Notes under the pieces: model-generated
Database searches by the model: none
Told to the model about the DNA's origin: nothing
Seen by the model: only the letters and a program-made list of their open reading frames with translations
Shown here: positions 49,295 to 58,719 of the stretch, piece by piece
Layout: every line of letters starts with the position of its first letter
How positions within the stretch are numbered: position 1 is the stretch's first letter
From: Chryseobacterium oranimense
GTDB lineage: Bacteria; Bacteroidota; Bacteroidia; Flavobacteriales; Weeksellaceae
Length of the DNA stretch: 64,000 bases
Direction: 5' to 3'
Assembly (NCBI RefSeq): GCF_025244725.1
Contig: NZ_CP104203.1
Coordinates: forward strand, 310,001-374,000
Translations under genes and position numbers: made by a program

Positions 49295-50353
49295 ATGACA
49301 ACACAAGAATTTTTAGGAAAACAAAATTTCACCATTAATAATCAGACAGTTTCAGACAGCTGTCCTTCCAATATCGCCCTGATTAAATATTGGGGTAAAT
49401 ATGCTGATCAGATTCCTGCAAACCCAAGCATCAGCTTTACACTAAATTATTGCAAAACCAACACATCCATAGAGTTTTTTGTCAATGAAGCTTTTTCTGT
49501 ACAGACTTTCCTGGCTGGCAATGAAGAGACGAAATTTGCTGAAAAAATAGAAAAATACTTTAAAAATATTGAGCAATACCTTCCGTGGATATTGAAAGGA
49601 AAATATATCATCAGAACGGAAAATACCTTCCCGCACAGTTCCGGGATTGCAAGTTCTGCTTCAGGATTTGGCGCTATTGCAAAATGCCTGATGAAGCTGG
49701 ACGAAGTATTTTCAGGAAGATCATCTGAGGAAGAATCATTACAAAAAGCCTCATTTCTGGCAAGATTAGGAAGTGGAAGTGCCTGCAGAAGCTTATACAA
49801 CGGGCTTGTAGTCTGGGGAGTATCAAATGAGGTAGAAGGAAGCTCCGATCTGTTTGCTGTGAAATATCCTGACAATGAAATTCATGAAATATTTAAAAAC
49901 TTTAATGACTGGGTTTTATTAATTCATGAAGGTCAGAAAAGTGTATCCTCAACCGTAGGACATGGCCTGATGAATACAAATCCGTATGCGGAGAGAAGAT
50001 TTCAGGAAGCAAGAGAAAATTTTGCTCCCATGAAAGACATTCTTAAAAGCGGCAACATGGGGGAATTTATCAAGTTGGTAGAACATGAGGCACTTACCCT
50101 TCACGCCATGATGATGATGAGTGATCCTGCCTTTATCCTGATGAAAACCGGAACGCTGGAGGTGATCAATAAAATCTGGGATTTTAGAAAAGAAACTGGC
50201 CTGCCGTTGTTCTTTACGCTGGACGCAGGAGCCAACGTTCATCTTCTGTTCCCAAACAACGGATCCGAAGATAAGATCAAAACATTCATCAAAACCGAAT
50301 TGCTGCAACACACCCAGAAAAATGGGGTAGTGAAGGATGTAATGATATTTTAA
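49295..50353 (+). CDS. mvaD: Diphosphomevalonate decarboxylase
   Basis: A 352-residue GHMP-kinase superfamily enzyme that converts mevalonate 5-diphosphate to isopentenyl diphosphate with ATP, the last step of the mevalonate pathway. It opens with SCPSNIALIKYWGKYADQIPANPSISFTLNYCKTNTSIEF (about residues 22-62). The ATP loop is FPHSSGIASSASGFGAIAKCL (about 112-132), and GSGSACRSLYNGLVVWG (about 153-169) is the family motif. The presence of the mevalonate route fits Flavobacteriia. It forms a link with the polyprenyl synthase at 55.4 kb. Confidence 0.95.
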   Translation: MTTQEFLGKQNFTINNQTVSDSCPSNIALIKYWGKYADQIPANPSISFTLNYCKTNTSIEFFVNEAFSVQTFLAGNEETKFAEKIEKYFKNIEQYLPWILKGKYIIRTENTFPHSSGIASSASGFGAIAKCLMKLDEVFSGRSSEEESLQKASFLARLGSGSACRSLYNGLVVWGVSNEVEGSSDLFAVKYPDNEIHEIFKNFNDWVLLIHEGQKSVSSTVGHGLMNTNPYAERRFQEARENFAPMKDILKSGNMGEFIKLVEHEALTLHAMMMMSDPAFILMKTGTLEVINKIWDFRKETGLPLFFTLDAGANVHLLFPNNGSEDKIKTFIKTELLQHTQKNGVVKDVMIF

Positions 50354-50370
50354 AAAAATATAACACAAAC

Positions 50371-50437
50371 ATCTGCTTAATCTGCTCAATCTGCGAGAGT
50401 TTTTTTCGCTCGCAGATTGAGCAGATCAAGCAGATTT
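50371..50437. terminator. Long inverted repeat, terminator-like, between convergent genes
   Basis: atctgcttaatctgctcaat plus ctgcgag (50371-50397) pairs with ctcgcag plus attgagcagatcaagcagat (50409-50435) around agtttttttcg, with T-rich flanks. It is a plausible bidirectional terminator for mvaD and the convergent DUF2461 gene, and looks like a dispersed element. Confidence 0.8.
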
Positions 50438-50518
50438 CTTTTTAAGTTTTAAATAAAAAATAAAATCAGTTTAAAGTAGAACTTTTTTATTGATCTTTTA
50501 ATTCAAATGTTGAATGTT

Positions 50519-51181
50519 TTATTGAAAAGGGGCGTTCAGGAAATCATTGAACGGTTTCATCAGTTTAAAGATTTTCGTTAGGTTTTTTATAGCATTTTTG
50601 TCCATGATTTCTTCATCTTTCAGGGAATATACTACAATGAAATTCTTCAGTTTTAGATATTCACCCATTGGATCTTCCTTTTCGAATCCTTGAGGAATTT
50701 TTTTCAGTTTATCATCCTGATCAAGCTCCGGAAAATGTTTTTTAAACTCTTTCTGGTTAATGATCTTAAGAAAATCTTCACCGTATAAAGAAATTTCCTT
50801 TCTTACCTCTTTCAGGACGGAAGATTCCGGCATATAAATACCGCCTGCCAGGAAAGATTTCCCCGGTTCCAGATGAAGATAATAGCCGCCTTTCTGGCTG
50901 CCTTTACCCATTCCCAGGGAGGCTCCGAAGTTGGTTTTATAAGGTGATTTGTCTTTTGAAAACCTTGTATCTCTGTAGATTCTGAATAGTGATTTTTTGC
51001 CGTCGATTTTCCCCAGTTCTCCATCAAAACCGGACATTTCTTTGATCAAACCGTCCAAAAAGGCAATTACGTTTTCCTGTGCTTCCGTATAAACTGCTTT
51101 GTTTTCATTAAACCAATCACGGTTGTTGTTGATGGTAAGATTTTGTAAAAATTTCAGGGTTTCCGGCTTTATAGTATTCAT
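50519..51181 (-). CDS. DUF2461 family protein
   Basis: A 220-residue protein. It has NINRDWFNENKAVYTEAQENVIAFLDGLIKEM-like start (here NNNRDWFNENKAVY, about residues 17-30), FRIYRDTRFSKDKSPYKTNFGASLG (about 67-91) and YYLHLEPGKSFLAGGIYMPES (about 101-121). This is the TIGR02453/DUF2461 pattern, whose function is unknown. Single gene, followed by a terminator-like repeat. Confidence 0.88.
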   Translation of the reverse strand: MNTIKPETLKFLQNLTINNNRDWFNENKAVYTEAQENVIAFLDGLIKEMSGFDGELGKIDGKKSLFRIYRDTRFSKDKSPYKTNFGASLGMGKGSQKGGYYLHLEPGKSFLAGGIYMPESSVLKEVRKEISLYGEDFLKIINQKEFKKHFPELDQDDKLKKIPQGFEKEDPMGEYLKLKNFIVVYSLKDEEIMDKNAIKNLTKIFKLMKPFNDFLNAPFQ

Positions 51182-51653
51182 GTTTTTAAAATTTAATAAG
51201 GTGGGTTTTAATTTATTTAAACCAAGTTAAAAAATAAACTTCTGCTGACCAAAATTATAGCGATTGCATTCAAAATGCATATCATGTTTTTTATTGTTAA
51301 ATAAATTGAGACATCGTTTTTATTTTACACATCCAATGAAGAATAAACAGCTGATAAATCCAGTAATGATGGGGTGTAAATAAGTTTGTAAGGAGAGATG
51401 TTTTGAAATAAAATTTTATGTTGATTAGGGTTATTTTTGAAAATTCATAAATAATACCGAAAAAATCAATCCAATTTAATAAAAAAAAATAATGTTTAAC
51501 ATCTTTTTAACGCGAGACGTGTTTTTTTGGATTTAATTTTTTAAAAATTAAAAAAATATTAAAGGATTCTGAATTAAAGTTTACATATTTAAAACTTTAT
51601 TCAAAAACAAATCAAATATTTGTTGTATCTTTGCAAAAATTTTAAAATATTTA
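51182..51653. other. Gene-free AT-rich region before the DEAD-box helicase
   Basis: A 472-bp stretch with no open reading frame I would call, no tRNA and no repeats of the families above. It contains A- and T-tracts typical of a regulatory or promoter region, and the promoter-like TATCTTTG near its end. Bases further upstream may hold the divergent DUF2461 promoter. Confidence 0.4.
51626..51633 (+). promoter_or_regulatory. Putative -7 box of the DEAD-box helicase gene
   Basis: TATCTTTG matches TAnnTTTG, 20 bases before the ATG at 51654. Confidence 0.45.
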
Positions 51654-53357
51654 ATGAATTTATTTACGGAGTCCAATTTAAGTCCTGACATTCTTAAGGC
51701 AATTGGCGAACTGGGTTACGAAAGCCCGACAGAAATCCAAAAACAGACTATCCCTTTCATTCTTTCAGATATTCGCGATTTGATCGCACTTGCGCAGACA
51801 GGGACAGGCAAAACAGCAGCGTTTTCGCTTCCGATTTTGGATATGATTGACGAAACGAGTCGCAAAATCCAATTATTGGTGCTTTGTCCGACACGGGAAT
51901 TATGTCTTCAGATTTCTAAAGACATAAAAAATTACTCCAAGTACATGAAAGACATCAAAACCACAGCGGTTTACGGTGGAAGCAGTATTATGGATCAGAT
52001 TCGTTCTTTAAAGGATAAGCCGCAAATTATTGTAGGTACTCCGGGAAGAGTAATCGACCTTATCAACAGAAAAGCACTTGATTTTTCTGCTATTCATTGG
52101 TTAGTTTTAGACGAAGCTGATGAAATGCTTTCTATGGGTTTCAAAGATGAATTGGAAACAATTCTGAGCGAAACGCCGGATACAAAGCAAACTTTCTTAT
52201 TCTCGGCTACGATGAATAAAGAAGTGGAAAGAATTTCCAAAAATTATCTTACCAACCCGCACCGTATTTCTGTAGGTTCTATTAACGAGGTTAAGAAGAA
52301 CATTAAGCATGAATATTACGTAGTAGGGTACCGTCAGAAAAAAGAGGCTCTTAAGAGATTAATTGATGCCAATCCAAACCAGTATTCTATTCTTTTCTGC
52401 AGAACAAGAATGGAAACTCAGGAGGTGGCAGATTTCTTAATGCAGAATGGTTATGCAGCAGATGCGCTTCACGGGGACCTTTCCCAGGCGCAGAGAGATA
52501 CGGTAATGAAGAAATTCAGACTGAAAAACATCGATATCCTTGTAGCAACAGACGTTGCAGCAAGAGGTTTGGATGTAAATTCTTTAACACACGTGATCCA
52601 CTATTCTTTACCTGATGATCCGGAAGTATTCGTTCACAGAAGCGGAAGAACCGGTAGAGCTGGAAAAGACGGGGTTTCAATGGCATTGATTAAGCCTGAA
52701 GAAAGCAGAAAGCTGAAACAGATTAAATCTGCAACGAAGATTGAGATTATAGAGAAAACAATACCAACCGGTAATGATATTATCAAAGCTCAGGTAGGAG
52801 GTGTTTTCGAAAAATTATTTACAGAACACGAAGAAGATATTTTCGAATTTGATGACAGCCTGATCCCGGATCTGAGCGCGTTCACCAAAGAAGAATTGGT
52901 TCATAAGCTATTGCAGTTCCAGCTGAAAGATCTTGCTCTATACTACAAAGATAAGCATGACCTTGCTGAGCAGAAACTGAGCAGCAGAGATGATGACTAT
53001 TCAAGAAGAGACAGAGGTCGTGACAGAGACAGGGACAGAGGAAGAGACCGCGAGCGTGACAGCAGAAGCAGAGATGGAAGAGACCGTGGCGGAAAACCTA
53101 GAAGAAAGGACGAGAACATGGTAAGATTCTTCTTCAACCTGGGGAAAAAAGACCAGTTGAAAAAGCTTGATGTTTTAGATATCATCAATAAAGCGACAGC
53201 CGGAAAAAGCAAAAAAAGAGCAGAAATCGGTGATATTGAAATTTTAGAAAAATTCTCTTTCTTTGAAGTAGAAAAATCATTCCAGGAAAATGTAATGAGC
53301 AATATTCCTTCAATGAAGTTTAAAGGAAAAGAAATGAGAGCCGAAGTGGCAAACTAA
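51654..53357 (+). CDS. DEAD-box RNA helicase with RD-rich linker and DbpA-like RNA-binding domain
   Basis: A 567-residue ATP-dependent RNA helicase. Motifs: Q motif (about residues 24-30, PTEIQKQT), Walker A AQTGTGKT (about 46), DEAD (about 155), SAT (about 185), ARGLD and HRSGRTGRAGK (about 303-344). After a helical part, a stretch rich in Arg and Asp (about 452-487, DRGRDRDRDRGRDRERD) leads to a DbpA-like RRM domain (about 488-567). This layout is that of CsdA/DbpA-type helicases, involved in ribosome assembly and cold growth. The Arg/Asp tail would bind RNA. Confidence 0.93.
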   Translation: MNLFTESNLSPDILKAIGELGYESPTEIQKQTIPFILSDIRDLIALAQTGTGKTAAFSLPILDMIDETSRKIQLLVLCPTRELCLQISKDIKNYSKYMKDIKTTAVYGGSSIMDQIRSLKDKPQIIVGTPGRVIDLINRKALDFSAIHWLVLDEADEMLSMGFKDELETILSETPDTKQTFLFSATMNKEVERISKNYLTNPHRISVGSINEVKKNIKHEYYVVGYRQKKEALKRLIDANPNQYSILFCRTRMETQEVADFLMQNGYAADALHGDLSQAQRDTVMKKFRLKNIDILVATDVAARGLDVNSLTHVIHYSLPDDPEVFVHRSGRTGRAGKDGVSMALIKPEESRKLKQIKSATKIEIIEKTIPTGNDIIKAQVGGVFEKLFTEHEEDIFEFDDSLIPDLSAFTKEELVHKLLQFQLKDLALYYKDKHDLAEQKLSSRDDDYSRRDRGRDRDRDRGRDRERDSRSRDGRDRGGKPRRKDENMVRFFFNLGKKDQLKKLDVLDIINKATAGKSKKRAEIGDIEILEKFSFFEVEKSFQENVMSNIPSMKFKGKEMRAEVAN

Positions 53358-53374
53358 GGCATCTCCATAAATAT

Positions 53375-53402
53375 AAAAAACCGGCTTTTAGTCGGTTTTT
53401 TT
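53375..53402 (+). terminator. Terminator after the DEAD-box helicase gene
   Basis: aaaaaccggct and agtcggttttt form the stem, followed by seven Ts. Confidence 0.85.
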
Positions 53403-53508
53403 GCTTGATAATCAGGTGGTAATCGAATGTTAACAAAACTTAATGTTATATTGTTTCAGGGCAAATCCTTTTTTAGGAAATTTGCACTCAAATTATAAAT
53501 ACATAACA

Positions 53509-54147
53509 ATGGGAATTGGTAATATTTTCCACGCTTTTCAACCAAAAGATAAAATTTTCTTTGTACTTTTTGAAAAAGTAACGGAGAACCTAGTGGCAAT
53601 GTCTGAAGACTTTAATAATGGAATCAAAGATTTCGATCTTAATGACGACACCATGTTAAAAAGAATGAGCGACTATGAGCACAAAAATGATGAACTTACC
53701 CATGAGATCTTTGTTGAATTAGGAAAAAACTTCATTACACCGTTCGACCGTGAAGATATTCATACCCTGGCCACCGGCCTTGATGATATCGCAGATTATA
53801 TCTACGCTTCCACAAAATACATCTTCTTATACAAATCGCCTGAGATGAAGGCCTATTCAGATTTTTCATTGCTGATCCACAAAGCTTGTCTTGAGATCCA
53901 GAATGCAATGAAAAACCTTAAAGGATTCAAAAATATGGATCAGGTAAAAGAAGCATGTATCAAAGTAAACTCTATTGAAAACATTGCAGATGACCTTTTA
54001 TCCAATTCTATGGTAGATCTGTTTGAAACCAATGATGCCATCAACATCATCAAAGTTTCATCCGTACTTAATTATCTTGAAATAGTAACTGACAAAGCAG
54101 AAGATGTTGCCAACACTATTGAGAACATCATGATTAAATACGCTTAA
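53509..54147 (+). CDS. DUF47/PhoU-like protein
   Basis: A 212-residue all-helical protein of the PhoU-like DUF47 type. It opens MGIGNIFHAFQPKDKIFFVLFEKVTENLVAMSE and continues with helical HEIFVELGKNFITPFDREDIHTLATGLDDIADYIY. It partners Pit-type phosphate transporters. ATG 53509 is chosen, as the 22 extra codons upstream (from TTG 53443) are not homologous in form. It lies 20 bp before the phosphate transporter gene and shares its transcript. Confidence 0.9.
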   Translation: MGIGNIFHAFQPKDKIFFVLFEKVTENLVAMSEDFNNGIKDFDLNDDTMLKRMSDYEHKNDELTHEIFVELGKNFITPFDREDIHTLATGLDDIADYIYASTKYIFLYKSPEMKAYSDFSLLIHKACLEIQNAMKNLKGFKNMDQVKEACIKVNSIENIADDLLSNSMVDLFETNDAINIIKVSSVLNYLEIVTDKAEDVANTIENIMIKYA

Positions 54148-54167
54148 TTAATAATTATAACTAAACA

Positions 54168-55310
54168 ATGGAATTTCCGATTTTACTTATAGTTATTATT
54201 GCCTTGGCTTTGATTTTTGATTACATTAATGGTTTTCATGATGCTGCCAACTCAATTGCGACTATTGTTTCTACAAAAGTTTTAACTCCATTCCAGGCCG
54301 TTCTTTGGGCAGCACTTTGGAACTTTGCCGCTTTTTTCCTGGCCGCTTATGTAATTGGAGAATTTAAAATTGGTAATACAATTGCCAAAACGGTTAATGA
54401 AAATTTTATCAATCTGGAAGTTATATTTTCAGGACTTATTGCAGCCATCGCCTGGAATCTTCTGACATGGTGGTTTGGTATTCCTTCTTCCTCTTCACAT
54501 ACACTGATCGGAGGCTTTTTAGGAGCTGCTTTAATGCACGCTTTTATGCTGGATTATCATGCTGTAGCAACAGCGCAGCCGGATTTAGGTATCTGGCAGA
54601 CAATTAAGGAGGCATTCACTCAGGTTACCCATCAAAGTGTGGTGAAATTTGATAAAGTGATTCCTATCTTCTTGTTTATCTTCTTAGCTCCTTTTATCGG
54701 GATGCTTATTTCAATAATCATTACGCTTATCATTGTTCATCTTTATAAAAGATCAAACCCGCACAAAGCAGATCAATCATTTAAGAAGCTGCAGCTGGCA
54801 TCTTCAGCATTGTTCAGTTTAACGCACGGGTTAAATGATGCTCAGAAAGTAATGGGTATTATAGGGGCCGCAATTATTTTCTATCACGTAGATATTATTC
54901 ATGATCCCCTTTATCTGAACATTGCATCAGCAGAACGTTTTAATTATTTTGCTCAGCATTATTTATGGGTTCCGCTAGTATCATTCCTCGCCATTGCCTT
55001 AGGAACAATGAGTGGAGGATGGAAAATCATCAAAACAATGGGGACTAAAATTACTAAAGTAACTCCATTAGAAGGGGTGAGTGCAGAAACAGCCGGAGCA
55101 ATTACACTATTCATTACAGAACATCTTTCAATTCCGGTATCTACAACACATACCATCACCGGTTCGATCATCGGGGTAGGACTTACAAAGAGAATTTCTG
55201 CTGTACGATGGGGAATTACAGTAAGCCTTCTTTGGGCTTGGGTGTTAACGATTCCGATTTCGGCGATTGTTGCAGCAATTACTTATATGGCAGTAGCATT
55301 TCTGGCTTAA
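54168..55310 (+). CDS. Low-affinity inorganic phosphate transporter (Pit family)
   Basis: A 380-residue inner-membrane phosphate:H+ symporter of the PiT/Pho4 family. The signatures are the N-terminal FDYINGFHDAANSIATIVSTKVLTP (about residues 16-40) and the C-terminal GLNDAQKVMGIIGAAI (about 222-237), with a central soluble loop of about 40 residues. It works with the preceding DUF47 protein. A terminator follows. Confidence 0.93.
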   Translation: MEFPILLIVIIALALIFDYINGFHDAANSIATIVSTKVLTPFQAVLWAALWNFAAFFLAAYVIGEFKIGNTIAKTVNENFINLEVIFSGLIAAIAWNLLTWWFGIPSSSSHTLIGGFLGAALMHAFMLDYHAVATAQPDLGIWQTIKEAFTQVTHQSVVKFDKVIPIFLFIFLAPFIGMLISIIITLIIVHLYKRSNPHKADQSFKKLQLASSALFSLTHGLNDAQKVMGIIGAAIIFYHVDIIHDPLYLNIASAERFNYFAQHYLWVPLVSFLAIALGTMSGGWKIIKTMGTKITKVTPLEGVSAETAGAITLFITEHLSIPVSTTHTITGSIIGVGLTKRISAVRWGITVSLLWAWVLTIPISAIVAAITYMAVAFLA

Positions 55311-55332
55311 TTTAAAGTTAAAACTATAATAT

Positions 55333-55362
55333 AAACTTTGTCCTTCAGGGCAAAGTTTTTTG
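55333..55362 (+). terminator. Terminator after the phosphate transporter gene
   Basis: aaactttgtcc and gggcaaagttt form a stem around ttca, followed by a T-run. Confidence 0.85.
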
Positions 55363-55385
55363 TTTTATAAAGCCCTGAAAAATTG

Positions 55386-55393
55386 TATTTTTG
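55386..55393 (+). promoter_or_regulatory. Putative -7 box of the polyprenyl synthase gene
   Basis: TATTTTTG matches TAnnTTTG, 18 bases before the ATG at 55412. A TTG lies about 23 bases upstream, slightly outside the usual spacing. Confidence 0.45.
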
Positions 55394-55411
55394 TTCAAAT
55401 TAAAAGATTTT

Positions 55412-56383
55412 ATGGAATTTTTAGACAGATACCAGCAGATCGTTGCTGACGCCATTACGAAGTATACTTTTAAAGACAAGCCTGCGGAACTTTATGACCC
55501 TATGAACTACATCATTTCCCACGGTGGAAAGCGCCTTCGTCCTATTATGGTACTGATGGCCTGTGACCTGTTCGGAGGAGATCTTAAACAGGCTATAAAA
55601 CCAGCACTGGCTATTGAATTTTTCCATAATTTCACCCTGATCCATGACGATATTATGGATGAAGCTCCATTGAGAAGAAACAAGCCTACCATTCATACCC
55701 TTCATGGGATTAATGTTGGAATCCTTTCCGGAGACGGATTAATGCTTAAAGCCTATAAATTCTTTGAAGACCTTGAGCCTGAAATTTTCAAGGCGTGTAT
55801 CAGGATCTTTACCCATACAGGACTCCTTTTGTGTGAAGGACAGCAGTATGATATCAATTTTGAAACTCAGGAGGATGTTACCTATGATGATTACATCCGT
55901 ATGATTACCTATAAAACGGGCGTTTTAAGTGCTTCTTCATTTGAAATAGGAGCTCTTATTGCCAAAGCCAATTTTAAAGATGCCAAAGCGATCTTCAATT
56001 TCGGAAAACATATTGGTATCGCTTTCCAGATTATGGATGATTACCTGGATGTATTTGGAGACCAGGCCCAGTTTGGTAAAAAGCATGCCGGAGATATTTA
56101 CGAAAACAAGAAAACTGTTCTTTACCTTTTAGCCAGAGAGCATGCTACAGAGGAAGAGAGAAAAGAACTGGATCACTGGTATGGTAAGAAAACTGACAAT
56201 ATCGACAAAGTATATGGTGTTGAAAAAATCTTCAGAAGAACCAAAGTGGATGAAAAAGCATTGCGCCTGATCGAAAAACATAACGAAATAGGACAGAGCT
56301 ACCTGGAAAAGATCAATATTCCTGAAGAAAAGAAAAAACCTTTTATAGAACTGGCTAATTATCTGTTGAGAAGAGAGAGCTAA
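55412..56383 (+). CDS. Polyprenyl diphosphate synthase (short-chain, GGPP-type)
   Basis: A 323-residue all-helical prenyltransferase that adds isopentenyl units to an allylic diphosphate. The first Asp-rich motif is DDIMD (residues 79-83), the second is MDDYLD (about 208-213), with the R-R pair in LRRNKPT. Phe at position -5 from the first motif and the absence of the two-residue insertion suggest a C20 product. ATG 55412 fits family starts; TTG 55391 overlaps the promoter box. Products feed quinone or carotenoid synthesis. Confidence 0.9.
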   Translation: MEFLDRYQQIVADAITKYTFKDKPAELYDPMNYIISHGGKRLRPIMVLMACDLFGGDLKQAIKPALAIEFFHNFTLIHDDIMDEAPLRRNKPTIHTLHGINVGILSGDGLMLKAYKFFEDLEPEIFKACIRIFTHTGLLLCEGQQYDINFETQEDVTYDDYIRMITYKTGVLSASSFEIGALIAKANFKDAKAIFNFGKHIGIAFQIMDDYLDVFGDQAQFGKKHAGDIYENKKTVLYLLAREHATEEERKELDHWYGKKTDNIDKVYGVEKIFRRTKVDEKALRLIEKHNEIGQSYLEKINIPEEKKKPFIELANYLLRRES

Positions 56384-56461
56384 TGCGATAGTGTGCTGAT
56401 GTGTTGATTTGCAGATTAACAATCGTCGCATTAGCATATTATCACATCATCAAATCAATTT
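56384..56461. repeat. Quasi-palindromic low-complexity intergenic repeat
   Basis: gcgatagtgtgctgatgtgt (56386-56405) and ttgatttg are partly mirrored by gcattagcatattatcacat and catcaaatcaa (about 56425-56459). It fills the gap before the GSCFA gene. Confidence 0.5.
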
Positions 56462-57421
56462 ATGAAATTCAGAACTGAAGTTGACATTCCGAAGTCGGAG
56501 AAAAAGATTGATGTTGAAGATAAAATATTTTCAATAGGCTCTTGTTTTGCTTCGGAAATGACAGATTTGCTGGGACAGGGGCAGCTTCAGACCGTTAATA
56601 ATCCCTTTGGAACTATTTTTAATCCTTTTTCGATCAGCAATGCCGTTAAAAGACTCCATGATTCAGAGTTCTATACAGAAGATGAGCTGATCACTTTTAA
56701 TGACGAATTTATCTCCCTGGATCATCACAGCAGCTTCGACAGAAGGTATATCCATCAGACCCTGGATGTAATCAATGCCGGAATAGAAGTGGGAAACAGA
56801 TTTCTTCAGGATGCAGGCTGGGTAATTATTACTTACGGAACTTCATTTATTTATGAATTTATTCCTAAGAAAAAGCTGGCTGCCAACTGCCATAAAATTC
56901 CTCAGAAGTTTTTTGAAAAAAGGCTGCTTTCTCATCAGGAGCTTACAGATTCCATCTACAATACGGTTTTAAACCTGAAAGACATCTGCCGGGATGATGT
57001 ACAGATCCTGTTTACCGTTTCACCGGTTCGTCACACAAAAGATGGAATGGTTGAGAACCAATTGAGTAAATCCAAACTGATTACAGCAGTTCATGAGGCT
57101 GTTTCACAACTGGAAAACTGTCACTATCTTCCTGTTTATGAAATACTGATGGATGATCTGCGTGATTACCGTTTTTACAAAGAAGATATGATTCACCCTA
57201 CCTATCAGGCTGTAAGCTATATCTTTGATAAATTCGGTGAAGCCTATTTTTCAGATAATACGAAAAGTTTTATCAAAGAAAATTTTAAGATTAATAAAGC
57301 ATTGCAACACAGAACGGATGATGAAAAAGATCCGAAATATATTGAGTTCAGAGAAAAATTAAGCCAGAGAATTGAAATTCAGAGAGAAAAAGTAAGGCAT
57401 AAAATATTTTCAGATGATTGA
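56462..57421 (+). CDS. GSCFA-domain protein
   Basis: A 319-residue protein with the naming motif SIGSCFASE (about residues 26-34), a GDSL-like catalytic-type block. NNPFGTIFNPFSISNAVKRL follows, and FTVSPVRHTKDGMVENQLSKSKL (about 187-209) and DDLRDYRFYKEDMIHPTYQAV (about 239-259) contain the D-x-x-H of SGNH-like hydrolases. Probably a glycan or ester hydrolase. The ATG lies at the end of a repeat; it overlaps the DUF4269 gene by 8 bp. Confidence 0.9.
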   Translation: MKFRTEVDIPKSEKKIDVEDKIFSIGSCFASEMTDLLGQGQLQTVNNPFGTIFNPFSISNAVKRLHDSEFYTEDELITFNDEFISLDHHSSFDRRYIHQTLDVINAGIEVGNRFLQDAGWVIITYGTSFIYEFIPKKKLAANCHKIPQKFFEKRLLSHQELTDSIYNTVLNLKDICRDDVQILFTVSPVRHTKDGMVENQLSKSKLITAVHEAVSQLENCHYLPVYEILMDDLRDYRFYKEDMIHPTYQAVSYIFDKFGEAYFSDNTKSFIKENFKINKALQHRTDDEKDPKYIEFREKLSQRIEIQREKVRHKIFSDD

Positions 57422-57941
57422 TTTCACTACCCTTGAATATCTGCAGTCCGGAAATGAAAGGCAGAAAAGAGCGTATGAAGTTCTTACAAAGCATAAGGTC
57501 TTTGAGAAGCTGAAGCCTTATTCTCCGGTGCTGGCAGGAACCATTCCTATCGGGATTGATATTGAAAGCAGTGATCTGGACATTATTTGCGAGGTAGATC
57601 TCCGTTTTGAAGAAGATTTCCTGGATGATATCATGTTTAGCCGGTTAATTCCCGCAGATGCAGAGGTAAAGGTTGAAAATATTACCATACAGGGAGAAAA
57701 AAGTATTGTTCTGAACTTTATGCTGGAAGAGTTTCCAATAGAGATTTTTGGGCAGAATAAGCCTGTACTTGCACAAAATGCTTATCAGCACATGATGGCT
57801 GAATACAGAATATTAAAAGAAAAAGGAGAAGATTTTAAATATAAAATAATAGAACTTAAGAAACAGGGAATCAAGACTGAGCCGGCATTCGGTTTATTGA
57901 TGGACTTGAAAAACCCTTATAAAGATCTGTTAAAATTTTAA
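57414..57941 (+). CDS. DUF4269 protein (nucleotidyltransferase-like)
   Basis: A 175-residue protein. VLAGTIPIGIDIESSDLDIICEVD (about residues 39-62) has the G-[ST]-x-D-x-D-type segment of nucleotidyltransferase folds (here IDIESSDLDI). The rest is as in DUF4269. No function is known. It overlaps GSCFA by 8 bp and precedes tatD by 4 bp, so the three are co-transcribed. Confidence 0.85.
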   Translation: MIDFTTLEYLQSGNERQKRAYEVLTKHKVFEKLKPYSPVLAGTIPIGIDIESSDLDIICEVDLRFEEDFLDDIMFSRLIPADAEVKVENITIQGEKSIVLNFMLEEFPIEIFGQNKPVLAQNAYQHMMAEYRILKEKGEDFKYKIIELKKQGIKTEPAFGLLMDLKNPYKDLLKF

Positions 57942-57945
57942 GAAA

Positions 57946-58710
57946 ATGATTGATACACATACCCACTTATACGCAGAAGAATTTGATGAAGACAGAAAAG
58001 AAGCTATTCAGCGGGCCCTGGATAAAGGAATTACAAAGTTTTATCTTCCTGCCATCGATTCGGAATCTCATGAAAAAATGCTTCAGCTGGAAACTGAATA
58101 TCCGGGGCAGGTCCTTTCTATGATGGGGCTTCATCCATGCTATGTAAAACCGGAATCCTGGGAAAAAGAGCTGGAAATTGTTAAAAATTATCTTGATCAA
58201 AGGGATTTTCCTGCAATAGGAGAGATCGGTATCGATCTTTACTGGGATAAGTCGACGCTTGATATTCAGGTAAAAGCTTTTGAGCAGCAAATCGACTGGG
58301 CTATAGAAATGGATCTTCCTATTGTAATCCATACAAGAGAAAGCTTTGATGAAACATTTGAAGTATTGGAAAGAAAAAAGCATCCTAAACTCCGTGGAAT
58401 TTTTCATTGCTTTTCAGGCGATCTGGAGCAGGCCAAACATGCAATCAGCCTCAATTTTATATTGGGAATAGGAGGAGTTGTGACCTTTAAGAATGGAAAA
58501 ATAGATCAGTTTTTAAATGAAATCCCTTTGGATAAAATCGTTCTGGAAACAGATTCTCCCTATCTTGCCCCGGTTCCGCACAGAGGAAAGAGAAATGAAA
58601 GTTCATATCTTGATCTGGTAGCAGGAAAGCTGGTGGATATTTATGGTAAAGACTTTTCCGAAATAGATGAAATTACAACGGAAAATGCAAAGAAAATTTT
58701 TAGCAGTTAA
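57946..58710 (+). CDS. TatD-family metal-dependent hydrolase/DNase
   Basis: A 254-residue TIM-barrel metal-dependent hydrolase. MIDTHTHLYAEEFDEDR has the metal-binding HxH (H4, H6), GEIGIDLYW (about 91-99) the Glu ligand, VIHTRES (about 127), GIFHCFSGD (about 150-158) and ETDSPYLAPVPHRGKRNE (about 203-220) the Asp ligand. TatD is linked to DNA repair and exonuclease activity. It follows DUF4269 closely and precedes a membrane protein gene by 9 bp. Confidence 0.94.
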   Translation: MIDTHTHLYAEEFDEDRKEAIQRALDKGITKFYLPAIDSESHEKMLQLETEYPGQVLSMMGLHPCYVKPESWEKELEIVKNYLDQRDFPAIGEIGIDLYWDKSTLDIQVKAFEQQIDWAIEMDLPIVIHTRESFDETFEVLERKKHPKLRGIFHCFSGDLEQAKHAISLNFILGIGGVVTFKNGKIDQFLNEIPLDKIVLETDSPYLAPVPHRGKRNESSYLDLVAGKLVDIYGKDFSEIDEITTENAKKIFSS

Positions 58711-58719
58711 TTTTCTCAG

